DNA from: Cyclobacterium sp. 1_MG-2023
Lineage (GTDB): Bacteria; Bacteroidota; Bacteroidia; Cytophagales; Cyclobacteriaceae
Direction: 5' to 3'
Length of the DNA stretch: 64,000 nt
Assembly: GCF_030546805.1 (NCBI RefSeq)
Contig: NZ_JAUOPC010000004.1
Span: 462,901 to 526,900 of the forward strand
Part shown: positions 1 through 10,209 of the stretch, in pieces
Layout: each line of letters opens with the position of its first letter
How positions within the stretch are numbered: position 1 is the first letter of the stretch
The notes under the pieces: generated by a model
Database searches by the model: none
What the model was told of the DNA's origin: nothing
Seen by the model: only the letters and a program-made list of their open reading frames with translations
Position numbers and translations under genes: made by a program

Positions 1-1245
1 AATGGGCTTTCAGAGCTTGATAAGCAAGATAACAGGATCTATATGATCACAGCGGCTACCTACCTATATGACCATACGCAAAAAGTAGTGGATCTTCATG
101 GAGCCATTCCATTTTCTGAAGCAGGAATGTTAAGTACCAATGGTGGCGATTACAGCATGTCCTATCCCGGATATGATGAACCGGAAGCCATTTACACGAA
201 GATGCTTGATGATCTTGCCGGTTTTGCTGACGAATTGAGAACAATGGATATCAACCCTGGAATCCTTACAGGTTTTCAGACCCAAGATCTGATCAATAGA
301 GGGGATATCGATATGTGGTTAAAATATATCAATTCATTAAGGTTGAGAATGTTGAATAGGGTAAGTGCGGCTCCGAATTTTGCATCTAGAGCTGCGACAG
401 AAATTAGTGAGATTTTATCTAATCCTACAAACTACCCGGTTGTGACAACCAATGATGAAAATATTACCTTTCGTATTTATCAATTGGGTACGCTGATAAG
501 TGCAACCAGTTGGCAAGGAGGTTTGGAAGACTGGAATGGAAATGTTGCCGGGAAGGAAATTGTTGATCACATGCTTGACAACAATGATCCAAGACTTACC
601 TATGTTTTCGAGCCGGGTGAAGAAGCAGAAGGTGAGTATATGGGACTTGATCCATTATTGAATGGATCTGATCAAACAGACCTAATTGGTACCAATACAC
701 TTACCATCTATAACAGGTCTACGCTTAGCAGAAACCAGTATTTCCCCGGTATGTTAATCAATGCTTCTCAGGTTCATTTGATTGCTTCAGAATTCTACCT
801 CAAAGAAGGACAAGATAGCAAAGCCATGATGCATTATGAAACGGCTATTAAGGAGTCCATCGATTATTATGAAATTTTAAGAGGGATGACTAATACTACC
901 ATTTCACCTGATCCGGAGGTTCCGTCAGAAGATGATGTGATGGCGTATTTGTCTGAAGATGACATTAGCTGGAGTATGGCAACTTCTGAAATGGAAAAAA
1001 TGAAGTTGATCGCTAGACAAAGATGGTTACATTATAATGTTGTACAACCTCATGAAAACTGGGCAGAAATCAGAAGGAACGACGTGTTGGGTCTTGAATT
1101 TTGGGAAGATCAGTCTAACCAGCAATCTTTACCGCCTAGCAGATGGATTTATCCTGGATCTGAGCAAACTTATAATACAGAAAATTATGAGAGAGTTCAG
1201 GCAGATGATGTACTTTCCAGAGAACTTTTCTGGGATGTTGATTAA
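1..1245 (+). CDS. SusD/RagB-like nutrient-binding outer-membrane lipoprotein (5'-truncated)
   Basis: The reading frame is open from base 1, so the gene begins upstream of the window; the first visible ATG at 43 is internal. The ~414 visible residues are rich in Tyr, Trp, Asn and Asp and have the helical-repeat character of SusD-family proteins, for example a segment beginning LINASQVHLIASEF near residue 250 and the C-terminal WIYPGSEQ region. SusD proteins sit on the cell surface, bind glycans and cap a SusC TonB-dependent porin, so a susC gene probably lies just upstream. It is followed by a strong terminator at about 1295-1326 and then by sulfatase and lyase genes, which places it at the end of a polysaccharide-utilisation transcription unit. 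The SusD-like_2 subfamily is likely but not certain. Confidence 0.85.
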   Translation, partial: NGLSELDKQDNRIYMITAATYLYDHTQKVVDLHGAIPFSEAGMLSTNGGDYSMSYPGYDEPEAIYTKMLDDLAGFADELRTMDINPGILTGFQTQDLINRGDIDMWLKYINSLRLRMLNRVSAAPNFASRAATEISEILSNPTNYPVVTTNDENITFRIYQLGTLISATSWQGGLEDWNGNVAGKEIVDHMLDNNDPRLTYVFEPGEEAEGEYMGLDPLLNGSDQTDLIGTNTLTIYNRSTLSRNQYFPGMLINASQVHLIASEFYLKEGQDSKAMMHYETAIKESIDYYEILRGMTNTTISPDPEVPSEDDVMAYLSEDDISWSMATSEMEKMKLIARQRWLHYNVVQPHENWAEIRRNDVLGLEFWEDQSNQQSLPPSRWIYPGSEQTYNTENYERVQADDVLSRELFWDVD

Positions 1246-1294
1246 CTGATAATAAATTAACGAGCAATTGTAACTAAAAATATGTTCAATATGA

Positions 1295-1326
1295 TAAAAA
1301 GGAGGCTACTTTAGCCTCCCTTTTTA
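1295..1326. terminator. Bidirectional intrinsic terminator between convergent genes
   Basis: The hairpin AGGAGGCT-(ACTTT)-AGCCTCC is flanked by an A-run on the left and a T-run on the right, so it can terminate both the SusD transcript (+) and the converging sulfatase transcript (-). Confidence 0.85.
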
Positions 1327-1390
1327 TTTGGATCAATTAATTTATATGCCTAGCCATACTATGGTTCTTCTATTTCTAGGTGTACTTATT

Positions 1391-2806
1391 TTAGTTAGGG
1401 TTTGAAACTTTCTTTTCCCAGGCTTTTAAAGAACTGGAAAGGTTTTCGAATATCTCAGGATGTGAAGATTTTTTATTTTTCTTTTCACCAATATCTGTGG
1501 CAAGATCAAATAGCATACCTTCTTTGTTTTCTTCATTAAATAAAATTTTCCAGTTGCCTTTTCTTGTAGCCTTGGCTTCAGGAGTTTTCCAGAATAAGGT
1601 TCTTTGGGGCATTACTTTTCTTTGGGTGATTAGTTCCAGAAAGCTTGTTCCATCCAAGGCATGTTTTCCGTTTTGATTCGGCATTGGGCTACCGATTATT
1701 TTCAGAACAGTTGGCAAGATATCCATACTCATCAGGGTTTCGTCTGAAATTACATTCTCCGATATCTTTCCCGGCCAGTAGGCTATGGCAGGCACCCGGT
1801 GACCACCTTCATAAAGATCCCCTTTTTCACCATTCAACTTACCGTTCGAGCCCACTTTAGGCCAGGTACTCCCATCATAATCCAGGTATTGCCCATTGTC
1901 AGAAGTAAAGAATATAAATGTGTTGTCAGCCAAGCCTTCTTCTTCCAGAACCTGAATAAGATGCCCTATATTGCTGTCCAAAGATTCAATCATTTCACGT
2001 AATACAGCGGGAACATCTTTTGGATTATGGGGACCCAATTTGCTTTGTGTACCGGGTTTATTACTGGTGAAATCTTCTCCTTCTACACGAGTCTGTAGGT
2101 GGCCGTCATGAGGGGACTGCCAAGGAAAATGAACCCCTAAGTGAGCCAGGTATAAAAAGAAAGGCTGCGTTTTGTTTTTCTTTATGAAGTTTGTTCCGTT
2201 TGAAGTAATCACATCCGTGGTATAGCCTTTTTGAAAAAATAACTGGTTATTGTGCCACCAGTCAGGATAGCCGTAGCGATCGATTTTACTGAAATAATCC
2301 CCACAGCCGGAGGTTAGGCCTTTAAACTCATCAAAGCCAAACTTGGTAGGATTGGCGTCAGGATGATTTCCCAGGTGCCACTTGCCATAATAGGCAGTGG
2401 CATATCCCGTTTCTTTCAAGTAGTGGGCAATGGTCTTAGGTTTGGCATGCTTTGCATCACTTATGCCTTTCACCTTTCCTTTTCCCGGTTTTTGCCAGAA
2501 TCCCGGTAAGGGATCTTCTATACCCACCCGCTGCTGATAACGTCCGGTCAACAATGCGGCACGTGTAGGTGAGCACATGGCGCCATTGCTGTGGAAATCC
2601 GTGAAAAGCATTCCCTTTTGAGCCAGGCGGTTTAAGTTGGGTGTATTGGCTTCTCCACCATAAAAACCACCAAGGTCTCCATAGCCAATATCATCTGCCA
2701 GAATGATGATGATATTGGGATGTGCAGAATTTTGGGCATGAATAGGAACAACAGCTACAGATAGGTGAAATAGGAGAATAAGGACAGAAGTTTGTTTATT
2801 AGCCAT
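1391..2806 (-). CDS. Secreted arylsulfatase (S1 family)
   Basis: This 471-aa protein has an N-terminal Sec signal peptide of about 25 residues ending in HAQ. The metal-binding ADDIGYGDLG segment lies at about residues 37-46. The sulfatase signature C-S-P-T-R, with Cys78 as the residue converted to formylglycine, is followed by AALLTGR. A second Asp/Asn metal site is seen in FFTSDNGQ. The family hydrolyses sulfate esters from glycans or small aryl sulfates. It has no lipobox, so it is probably periplasmic, unlike the lipoprotein sulfatases nearby. It is divergent from the next sulfatase, with 168 bp between them. Signature and length are typical of family S1; the substrate cannot be read from sequence alone. 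Confidence 0.93.
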   Translation of the reverse strand: MANKQTSVLILLFHLSVAVVPIHAQNSAHPNIIIILADDIGYGDLGGFYGGEANTPNLNRLAQKGMLFTDFHSNGAMCSPTRAALLTGRYQQRVGIEDPLPGFWQKPGKGKVKGISDAKHAKPKTIAHYLKETGYATAYYGKWHLGNHPDANPTKFGFDEFKGLTSGCGDYFSKIDRYGYPDWWHNNQLFFQKGYTTDVITSNGTNFIKKNKTQPFFLYLAHLGVHFPWQSPHDGHLQTRVEGEDFTSNKPGTQSKLGPHNPKDVPAVLREMIESLDSNIGHLIQVLEEEGLADNTFIFFTSDNGQYLDYDGSTWPKVGSNGKLNGEKGDLYEGGHRVPAIAYWPGKISENVISDETLMSMDILPTVLKIIGSPMPNQNGKHALDGTSFLELITQRKVMPQRTLFWKTPEAKATRKGNWKILFNEENKEGMLFDLATDIGEKKNKKSSHPEIFENLSSSLKAWEKKVSNPN

Positions 2807-2974
2807 TTTCTATAGGTAAATTTTAAATAAAAGCTGTTTTGGCATATATGATAATACCCTATAGTGGATATTTAGGCCATTGTTTCAGCAATTGAAAATG
2901 CGAGGTGAGTTATGGTTTTGATATAAATTTTCTATATTGTTTATTTATAAAATCTTAAAGAAACCAAACCATTT

Positions 2975-4531
2975 ATGAACTTAAAATTACCTGGTCAATT
3001 AACCTATATTTTTGGCATGTTGCTGCTATTGGCATCATGTGGCCCAAAAGAGATAAAAGAAGAAGAAAAAGCTGAAAACCCCAATATCGTTATCATTTAT
3101 ATGGACGACCTCGGTTACGGGGACATGAGTGCATATGATGCCGGGACATTGGAAACACCAAACATGGATAAATTGGCAGAAGGGGGGGTAAAATTTACAG
3201 CCGGCTATGCTTCTTCTGCTACCTGCTCTCCCAGTAGATATGCCTTATTAACAGGAACCTATCCTTGGAGGAATAAAGATGCAAAAATATTGCCCGGAAC
3301 TGCCCCTTTGTTAATAGGAACAGATGAAATGACCATACCCAAGATGCTAAAAAGTCAGGGGTATGCCACTGCAGTCGTGGGTAAATGGCACCTAGGCTTG
3401 GGGGATGGTACTGTTAACTGGAATGAAAAGGTAAGCCCCGGCCCTAATGAGGTAGGTTTTGATTATTCCTATATAATGGCTGCTACGCAAGATAGGGTGC
3501 CTACAGTTTACCTAGAAGACGGAATGGTCCAAGGCTTGGACCCTAATGACCCTATTGAAGTGAGTTATGACAAAAACTTTGAAGGAGAACCAACCGGTAA
3601 GGATAATCCGGAAATGCTCAAAATGAAATGGCACCATGGACATAACAATAGCATTGTCAATGGTATTCCTAGAATAGGCTTTATGAAAGGTGGTAAAAAG
3701 GCACAATGGGTAGATGAAGACATGGCGGATCATTTCCTTGAGAAAGCCAAAGCATATGTCAAAAAAGACAGGGAAGAACCTTTCTTTTTATACTATGCTC
3801 TTCAGCAACCTCATGTTCCCAGGACGCCGCATCCAAGGTTTGAAGGGAAATCAGGTATGGGGCCAAGAGGAGATGTAATTCTTGAAGCAGACTGGTGCAT
3901 TGGTGAATTTATTAAAACCCTGGAAGAAGAAGGTCTTTTGGAAAATACACTGATAATTTTTTCCAGTGACAATGGACCGGTTTTGAATGATGGATACTAT
4001 GATGATGCAGAGGAACTGGTTGGAGATCATACACCTGCTGGTCCGCTCAGAGGTGGGAAATACAGTTTGTTTGAAGCAGGAACAAGGGTGCCATTTATAA
4101 GTTATTGGAAAGGAAAAGCCCTACCGGGAACTACGGATGCTATGGTTAGTCAAATTGATATTTTTAACTCATTGGCCGCTATTTCAGGAAGTCAGGAAAG
4201 GACTAAAGATGGCAAGGATTTTTCTCAATTGTTCTTAGGAAGTGATGGCGAAGGAAGAGATGCCCTAGTACTTGAAGCCACTACCCGCACCGCTTATAGA
4301 AAAGGAGATTGGGTACTGATTCCTCCCTATAAAGGCCCTGCTGTAAATAAATTTGTGAATATTGAAATGGGGAATGACTCTGATTTTCAATTGTATGATT
4401 TAAGTACTGATTTGGAACAGCAAAATAACCTTGCAGAAGAAAATCCTGAAAAATTGAAAGAATTGTTGGAAGAGTTTATTGCCATCAGAGGTGAAGACTT
4501 TGTGGATACCAAAGGACTTGAGTTGAAGTGA
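2975..4531 (+). CDS. Lipoprotein sulfatase (S1 family)
   Basis: This 518-aa protein starts with a hydrophobic leader and a lipobox ending at Cys22 (LLASC), so it is probably an outer-membrane or periplasmic lipoprotein. YMDDLGYGDMS at about residues 42-52 supplies the first metal ligands. C-S-P-S-R with Cys84 is the formylglycine site, followed by YALLTGTYPWR. The GKWHLGLG motif and the later FSSDNGP motif complete the calcium and sulfate site. It begins a co-directional run with DUF1593, heparinase-like, sulfatase and symporter genes, with 49 bp to the next gene, consistent with one catabolic operon. The type of sulfated sugar is not predictable here. Confidence 0.93.
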   Translation: MNLKLPGQLTYIFGMLLLLASCGPKEIKEEEKAENPNIVIIYMDDLGYGDMSAYDAGTLETPNMDKLAEGGVKFTAGYASSATCSPSRYALLTGTYPWRNKDAKILPGTAPLLIGTDEMTIPKMLKSQGYATAVVGKWHLGLGDGTVNWNEKVSPGPNEVGFDYSYIMAATQDRVPTVYLEDGMVQGLDPNDPIEVSYDKNFEGEPTGKDNPEMLKMKWHHGHNNSIVNGIPRIGFMKGGKKAQWVDEDMADHFLEKAKAYVKKDREEPFFLYYALQQPHVPRTPHPRFEGKSGMGPRGDVILEADWCIGEFIKTLEEEGLLENTLIIFSSDNGPVLNDGYYDDAEELVGDHTPAGPLRGGKYSLFEAGTRVPFISYWKGKALPGTTDAMVSQIDIFNSLAAISGSQERTKDGKDFSQLFLGSDGEGRDALVLEATTRTAYRKGDWVLIPPYKGPAVNKFVNIEMGNDSDFQLYDLSTDLEQQNNLAEENPEKLKELLEEFIAIRGEDFVDTKGLELK

Positions 4532-4580
4532 TCTTGAATGATTCCAGGATTTTGTTCTTAAGCACCAAAAAAATGACCAG

Positions 4581-5939
4581 ATGCTAAAATTTATATCCAT
4601 TTCTTTACCCATTATAGTATTTTGTATGTTAGTGCCGGTACTGCTTCAGGCACAGGAAAAACCGCAAGTGATAGTACTTACTGATATTGGGGGAGATACA
4701 GATGATGAACAAAGCTTGGTTAGGTTTTTATATTATGCAGACCAGTTTGACATAAAAGCTATATGTGCTACAAGTCGATTGGGGCATGGTCAGGACATCA
4801 AACCGGAAATTATTCAGCGCCAATTGGCAGCATATGGGGAGATTTTCCCCAACCTTATCCTACATAAGGAGGATTTTCCCCACCCGGATATGCTGGCAAA
4901 ATTAATCAAATCCGGTAGTGGTAACTCAGAGGCTTTTGGAGAAGGTCACGACTCAGAAGCCTCTGAGGCCATTATCAAAATTGTGGATAAAAGCGAAGGG
5001 ATGGTCCACATTCCAGTATGGGGTGGACTAAGGGAATTGGTTCAAGCCCTTTGGAAGGTTAAAAATACCCGAAGTAAGAAGGAACTTGATGAATTCTGCA
5101 AGAAAATGCAAGTTCACGCCATTGGTGACCAAGATGGCCATAGAAATTACCTTTTAAAAAACTTTAAAGCCTTAAGATTCATAGCCAATGGCTATGCCTG
5201 GAATGGCTTTACCGGTACCGGTATCAGAGAGCTTTCTGCCTTCCGTGGCATGTACATGACAGGTAATCAGCAAATGCAAGATGCGAACTGGGTGAAAAAT
5301 AATATTCACGGCAATGGACCATTAAGTGATTGCTACCAATTAAACGGACATGGAACCGATGGAATGAAAGAAGGGGACAGCCCCTCCTTCCTTGGCTTGA
5401 TCGGCAATGGCTTGAACGTCCCGGATCATCCTGAATGGGGAGGCTGGGGAGGTCGGTACAGATTATTGTTCAATCAACTGTATATAGATGCTCCGGATTT
5501 TATGGAAGGTACATTGAATGAAAGACATGGGGTGGCCCGATGGAGAACAGCCTTTCAGTCAGACTTAATGGCCAGGGTTAAATGGGCCGTTTTACCTTAT
5601 GAACAGGCCAACCACAACCCTGTAGTTATTGTAAATGGAGATGAGTCCGGTACACCTTTATTTTTAGATGTGCTGCCCGGTAAGGAATTGGAGCTAGATG
5701 CCTCTGCAAGCACAGACCCGGATGGGGATGCATTAACCTACAGGTGGTGGATTTACAATGAAATATTTCAACCTATTGGTCCGGTTATATTCAAACCTAC
5801 TTCGGAAGACGCCAAAATTAAAGTGGAGGTTCCACCCTTGCCTCCGGGAAAAGAATTGCACCTTATTCTCGAGGTAACAGACAAGGGCCTACCTGCTATG
5901 ACCAAATACAAGCGTGTTATAATTACTTCAACAATATGA
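4581..5939 (+). CDS. DUF1593 (nucleoside-hydrolase-like fold) secreted protein
   Basis: This 452-aa protein has a Sec signal peptide ending near LLQAQ at residue 25. The N-terminal domain shows VLTDIGGDTDDEQS at about residues 32-45, an Asp cluster resembling the metal site of nucleoside hydrolases and characteristic of DUF1593. The C-terminal ~100 residues, including ASASTDPDGDALTYRWW, look like an immunoglobulin-like or PKD-like domain that often ends these proteins. DUF1593 members occur in carbohydrate-degradation loci and are presumed to act on a glycosidic or ribosidic bond. The gene sits between a sulfatase and a heparinase-like lyase. Family assignment is confident; the reaction is inferred. 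Confidence 0.82.
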   Translation: MLKFISISLPIIVFCMLVPVLLQAQEKPQVIVLTDIGGDTDDEQSLVRFLYYADQFDIKAICATSRLGHGQDIKPEIIQRQLAAYGEIFPNLILHKEDFPHPDMLAKLIKSGSGNSEAFGEGHDSEASEAIIKIVDKSEGMVHIPVWGGLRELVQALWKVKNTRSKKELDEFCKKMQVHAIGDQDGHRNYLLKNFKALRFIANGYAWNGFTGTGIRELSAFRGMYMTGNQQMQDANWVKNNIHGNGPLSDCYQLNGHGTDGMKEGDSPSFLGLIGNGLNVPDHPEWGGWGGRYRLLFNQLYIDAPDFMEGTLNERHGVARWRTAFQSDLMARVKWAVLPYEQANHNPVVIVNGDESGTPLFLDVLPGKELELDASASTDPDGDALTYRWWIYNEIFQPIGPVIFKPTSEDAKIKVEVPPLPPGKELHLILEVTDKGLPAMTKYKRVIITSTI

Positions 5940-6060
5940 TTTAATCCATTAACTCATTTAATAAGGATACTTGATACTCCTGATTTTGTTCAGAGACCTC
6001 ATTTTTATCTGGGTCTCTGGGTTTCAGTCCAATTTAAAAAATTACTATAAGCCCGATTCC

Positions 6061-8043
6061 ATGTCTATACCTTTGCCAGTAAAAATATATAAAATCCCAC
6101 TGCTATTTATTTGTTTCGCTATGGTGTTTTCGGCCTATTCGCAAGAAAACAGAAACCTATTAATTCATTCCTTAAATAGAAAACAAATTGCTGAGAATTT
6201 AAACAGTGCAAAAAAATGGGTCAGTTATCCAGCCTATGAGGAAAGAGAAGAATGGAGTAAACTTCCGGATGAAGTCAGGAAAACTATCATAAAAGAAGGA
6301 GAGGCTTACTTAAATTACGATTGGCCAATCGTTAAGGCCAGTATGTATCTGGAATTTACCCGAACAGGAGATAGGTCTAAAGATGCTACAGTTAATAGTG
6401 CCAGAAAACAGGCCCTTCAAACCTTAATGATGGCAGAGTTAGTGGAGGGAAAAGGTAGATTTTTAGATGACTTGGTCAATGGGGTTTTTGCTTTCTGCGA
6501 ACAAACATATTGGGGTGCCTCAGCACATTTTTACTTGTATGGATTTGATGGAAGCATCGCTAACCCAACCACCATTTTGCCTGATATCGACGATCCAATT
6601 ATAGATTTAATGGTTGGAGATATAGCGAGTGATTTGGCATGGACTTTATATTTTTTCAAGGATGCTTTTAATGAAATCAGCCCTGTAATAGGTAGGAGGC
6701 TTACCTCTGAATTAAAAAAGAAAGTATTGCATCCATTTTATGAACGAAATGATTTTTGGTGGATTACCGGCTGGGGAGAAGGGAGAGTAAATAACTGGAC
6801 GCCATGGTGTAATTTCAACGTTCTTAATGTTTTGTTATTGGTAGAGGATGACCCGATTAAAAAACAAGATGCTATCTATAAGTCCATGCAGTCAGTTGAT
6901 TTATTTATAAATTCCTATCCCGATGACGGTAGCTGCAGTGAAGGGCCCGCCTACTGGGCTCATGCAGGCGGTAAAATGTTTGACTATCTGGAACTATTAG
7001 ACAAGGCCATAGATGGAGGGATAGCTCCTGTTTTTGCTCATCCACTTATTGAAAATATGGGGAAATACATTTATCGATCTCATATTAATGATGGCAGATA
7101 TTATATTAATTTTGCTGATGCTCCATTAAAAATCAAGCATAATCCGGGAAGAATATTCAGGTATGGGGAAAAAATAAATGATCCTATCATGGAGAATTTT
7201 GCGGCTTATTTGGCAAATAAAAGCAGTGAAAAAGACTTGGTAACTTCCGGCACAATTGGGGATAGGTTGAGAAATATATTTTTGCTGACCTCCTTAAACG
7301 AGGTGCATGTGGAGGCCCCCAAAATTAAAGATTATTATTTTCCTGACTGGGATGTGGTGATAGCTAGAGAAAAAGCGAATACCGGTGGCTTTTATTTTAC
7401 AGCAAAGGGAGGTAATAATAATGAAAACCATAATCACAATGACGTGGGTTCCTTTATGCTTTATTATGACGGAAAACCAGTATTTATCGATGTGGGAGTA
7501 GGCACTTACACAAGGCAAACTTTTAGCCCTGAGCGGTATTCAATTTGGACAATGCAATCCAATTACCATAATTTACCACTCATTAATGGAGTGGCACAAA
7601 AAGACGGTGGGAATTTTAAAGCAAAAGGATCCCGATATCGTATGAAAAATGATCAAGTTCATTTTCAAACAGATATTGCAAATGCTTATCCAAATGAAGC
7701 CGCAGTGAAAACCTGGGTAAGGACCTATGAATTCAAGAGAGAAGATGGTTTAATCGTAAGGGACCATTTTGAATTGGAAAAGCATAAAAACGCAATAAAC
7801 TTCCATTTTATGAGTGCATTACCAGTAGCCTTAAAATCTCCCGGCTTATTAGAGATTTCAGGTGATGGGTTTGCAATAAATATGCGCTTTGACCAAAGAA
7901 AACTTGATGCCATTATCGAACCAATTTCAATTGAAGATCCTAAGCTAATCTCCAACCATGGAAAGGAATTGTATAGAATAGTTTATAAATGGAAAGAAGA
8001 CAAGCAGAAGGGAGATATTAAATTTTCAATCAGTGCTAAATAG
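6061..8043 (+). CDS. Heparinase II/III-family polysaccharide lyase
   Basis: This 660-aa protein has an N-terminal helical region and a C-terminal heparinase II/III beta-domain. The signature NHNHNDVGSF lies about two thirds along, followed by FIDVGVGTYTR and a YHNLPLINGV stretch typical of the family. Tyr and His residues in these segments probably form the beta-elimination site cleaving uronic-acid-containing polysaccharide. The ATG at 6061 is preferred because it is followed by a good signal peptide ending in SAYSQ. The frame is open back to an upstream ATG at 5971, but that start would put about 30 odd residues before the leader. The neighbouring sulfatases suggest a sulfated uronate polymer. 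The exact PL family is not assigned. Confidence 0.88.
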   Translation: MSIPLPVKIYKIPLLFICFAMVFSAYSQENRNLLIHSLNRKQIAENLNSAKKWVSYPAYEEREEWSKLPDEVRKTIIKEGEAYLNYDWPIVKASMYLEFTRTGDRSKDATVNSARKQALQTLMMAELVEGKGRFLDDLVNGVFAFCEQTYWGASAHFYLYGFDGSIANPTTILPDIDDPIIDLMVGDIASDLAWTLYFFKDAFNEISPVIGRRLTSELKKKVLHPFYERNDFWWITGWGEGRVNNWTPWCNFNVLNVLLLVEDDPIKKQDAIYKSMQSVDLFINSYPDDGSCSEGPAYWAHAGGKMFDYLELLDKAIDGGIAPVFAHPLIENMGKYIYRSHINDGRYYINFADAPLKIKHNPGRIFRYGEKINDPIMENFAAYLANKSSEKDLVTSGTIGDRLRNIFLLTSLNEVHVEAPKIKDYYFPDWDVVIAREKANTGGFYFTAKGGNNNENHNHNDVGSFMLYYDGKPVFIDVGVGTYTRQTFSPERYSIWTMQSNYHNLPLINGVAQKDGGNFKAKGSRYRMKNDQVHFQTDIANAYPNEAAVKTWVRTYEFKREDGLIVRDHFELEKHKNAINFHFMSALPVALKSPGLLEISGDGFAINMRFDQRKLDAIIEPISIEDPKLISNHGKELYRIVYKWKEDKQKGDIKFSISAK

Positions 8044-8256
8044 CAAATGCTAATCCGCAGACCTTTGGTGCTAGATACAAATGAAACAATGTCCATAGAT
8101 CTGCTTGATTGTATATTTTTTTGAAATTGAATGTCATTAATATTGAATTTGTTTTTCCGGTTATCCTCAAAATATGGGCAATAACATAATTTCAACCATT
8201 ATTTCAGTAATTAAGTGATTTTTTCAATTAGATTGTATGTCAAATTAAATAGATCA

Positions 8257-10137
8257 ATGAAACACATCATCCTATTCTTCATTATTATGAGTTTTATGGC
8301 TTGTAATAATAGCCACAAGGAGTTGGAGCTGCCAAACATTCTCTGGATCTCTCATGAAGACCTAGGGCCAATTTATGGTGCTTATGGGGATGAATATGCC
8401 AACACACCTATTTTGGATCAATTGGCAGATAAAAGTATAAAGTTTACCCAGGTGTTTTCCAATGCACCCATATGTGCCCCTGCGCGCTCTACCTTAATCA
8501 CCGGAATGTATGCGAGCTCCCTAGGTACCCAGCACCTGAGGTCTGATATACCGGTTCCTGAGCCAATGAAAATATTGCCTGAAGTTATGCGAGAGGCAGG
8601 GTATTATACGAGCAATAATGTAAAGACAGATTATAATTTTAGCCATGAAGGAAGGTGGGATGAGAGTAGCAAAGAAGCTCACTGGAGAAATAGGCCGGAG
8701 GGAAAGCCTTTCTTTAGTGTCTTTAATTTCATGATTACCCATGAAGGGCCTACCAATGCTTTGCGTTCAACAGATACTTCAGGCCTTAAAAATTTTCATG
8801 ATCCCAAAAAGGCAGTACTTCCACCCCATTTACCGGATAGTCCTAAAATGCGTGAAATATGGGCGCATATGTATGATTTGCTTTCCGTATTTGACCGGCA
8901 AGTTGGTGATTTATTAGGCCAATTGGAGGAAGATGGTTTATTGGAAGAAACAATAATTTTCGTCTTTTCTGATCATGGACATGGCCTACCGGGACACAAA
9001 CGTTGGCTAGACAATGCCGGTTTGCAAGTCCCTTTTCTTTTACATGTTCCTGAAAAATACAAACACTTGGTGGCGCCTATTACTGCTATGGAATCGGATA
9101 GGCTGGTTAGCTTTGTAGATTTTGCACCGACTACGCTTGCCCTGGCAGGAGTTCCTGTTCCTGATATGATGGAAGGAATCAACTTCTTGGCAAAAGAGGA
9201 AAGAAAGTATGTATTTGGCTATAGGGACAGGGCAGACGATGTTTATGAGGTGTCAAGGTCTGTTTACGATGGGAGGTATCTGTACATCCGTCATTTTATG
9301 CCCCACTTGCCTTATTACCAAAATGCTTTAATTTTTAATAAAGGAGGGAGTTATGCGGAAATTAACCGACTTCGGGAGGCCGGAGACCTTCCTGAAGCAA
9401 CCATGAAAATGTTCACTTCCAAGCCGGTAGAGATTTTATACGATCTGAAGACAGATCCCTTGGAGCAGCATAACCTAGCAAATGACCCGAAATTTGAAAA
9501 TAAAATAGCAGAATTGGCCAATGAGCTTGATGAATGGATGATTCAAAACCGAGACACAGGATTGCTATCTGAAGGGATAATGATGCAGCAGGCCAAAGGA
9601 AATAATATGAGTGTATATGAGATCAGCAGGGGATACCCTGAAGCTGATTTCAGCGCAATATTAAAGGCGGCCAAAATGGTGGGTAAAATCAATAAGCCCT
9701 CAGCCATTCTGCCTTATTTGGCTAGTGAAATTGACGCGGTGCGATTTTGGGCTCTTGTTAGTTTGTCAGCCTATAAGGGAGATATTGGAGAAGTGGTTCC
9801 GAACGTATTGTCCCTCTTATCTGATGAGGCCCCGGCTGTGGCGATCAAAGCAGCAGAAATCTTGATTAAGCATGAGGATAATGAAGCTGCCTTTAAATTG
9901 ATGGGTGAGATGCTCTTATTAGACGATGAAGTTCAGGTTTTACAGGCGGCTATTAGTGTCCGTCAATTGGGTATTCAAGCAAAACCATTAATCCCATTAA
10001 TTACTGAAGAAGTATTTCCCAAGTATTCAGGAGAAATTTGGGGTAGGTATAAAAACTGGAGTTATCCCATGTTTATAGGAATGGCATTGGATCAGGCTCA
10101 GATAAATTGTGGGCTAAATATCCCTGTTAGAAAATAA
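8257..10137 (+). CDS. Lipoprotein sulfatase with C-terminal HEAT-like repeats
   Basis: The ATG at 8257 gives a lipoprotein leader with the lipobox Cys at residue 16 (SFMAC). The sulfatase domain carries C-A-P-A-R with Cys73 as the formylglycine position, followed by STLITGMY. FSDHGHGLPGHK is the second metal and substrate site. From about residue 480 onward the sequence turns into alternating helices (SAILPYLASEID..VRFWALVSL, VVPNVLSLLSDEAPAVAIKAAEIL) that look like HEAT repeats. The same layout is found in the sulfatase at 57599, with identical spacing between lipobox Cys and active Cys, so the two are paralogues. The 72-bp gap to the symporter gene suggests co-transcription. The frame also opens at 8215, but that start would bury the lipobox. 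Confidence 0.9.
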   Translation: MKHIILFFIIMSFMACNNSHKELELPNILWISHEDLGPIYGAYGDEYANTPILDQLADKSIKFTQVFSNAPICAPARSTLITGMYASSLGTQHLRSDIPVPEPMKILPEVMREAGYYTSNNVKTDYNFSHEGRWDESSKEAHWRNRPEGKPFFSVFNFMITHEGPTNALRSTDTSGLKNFHDPKKAVLPPHLPDSPKMREIWAHMYDLLSVFDRQVGDLLGQLEEDGLLEETIIFVFSDHGHGLPGHKRWLDNAGLQVPFLLHVPEKYKHLVAPITAMESDRLVSFVDFAPTTLALAGVPVPDMMEGINFLAKEERKYVFGYRDRADDVYEVSRSVYDGRYLYIRHFMPHLPYYQNALIFNKGGSYAEINRLREAGDLPEATMKMFTSKPVEILYDLKTDPLEQHNLANDPKFENKIAELANELDEWMIQNRDTGLLSEGIMMQQAKGNNMSVYEISRGYPEADFSAILKAAKMVGKINKPSAILPYLASEIDAVRFWALVSLSAYKGDIGEVVPNVLSLLSDEAPAVAIKAAEILIKHEDNEAAFKLMGEMLLLDDEVQVLQAAISVRQLGIQAKPLIPLITEEVFPKYSGEIWGRYKNWSYPMFIGMALDQAQINCGLNIPVRK

Positions 10138-10209
10138 ATGTAATTTAAACCCAAAATCAAACCAATAATCTTTTCACTGAAAATTAATCCCCACTCACAA
10201 AATTAAATT

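Noticed and set aside
5971..6060. Upstream start for the heparinase-like gene
   Set aside because: It would place about 30 residues before a clear signal peptide; the ATG at 6061 is a better start.
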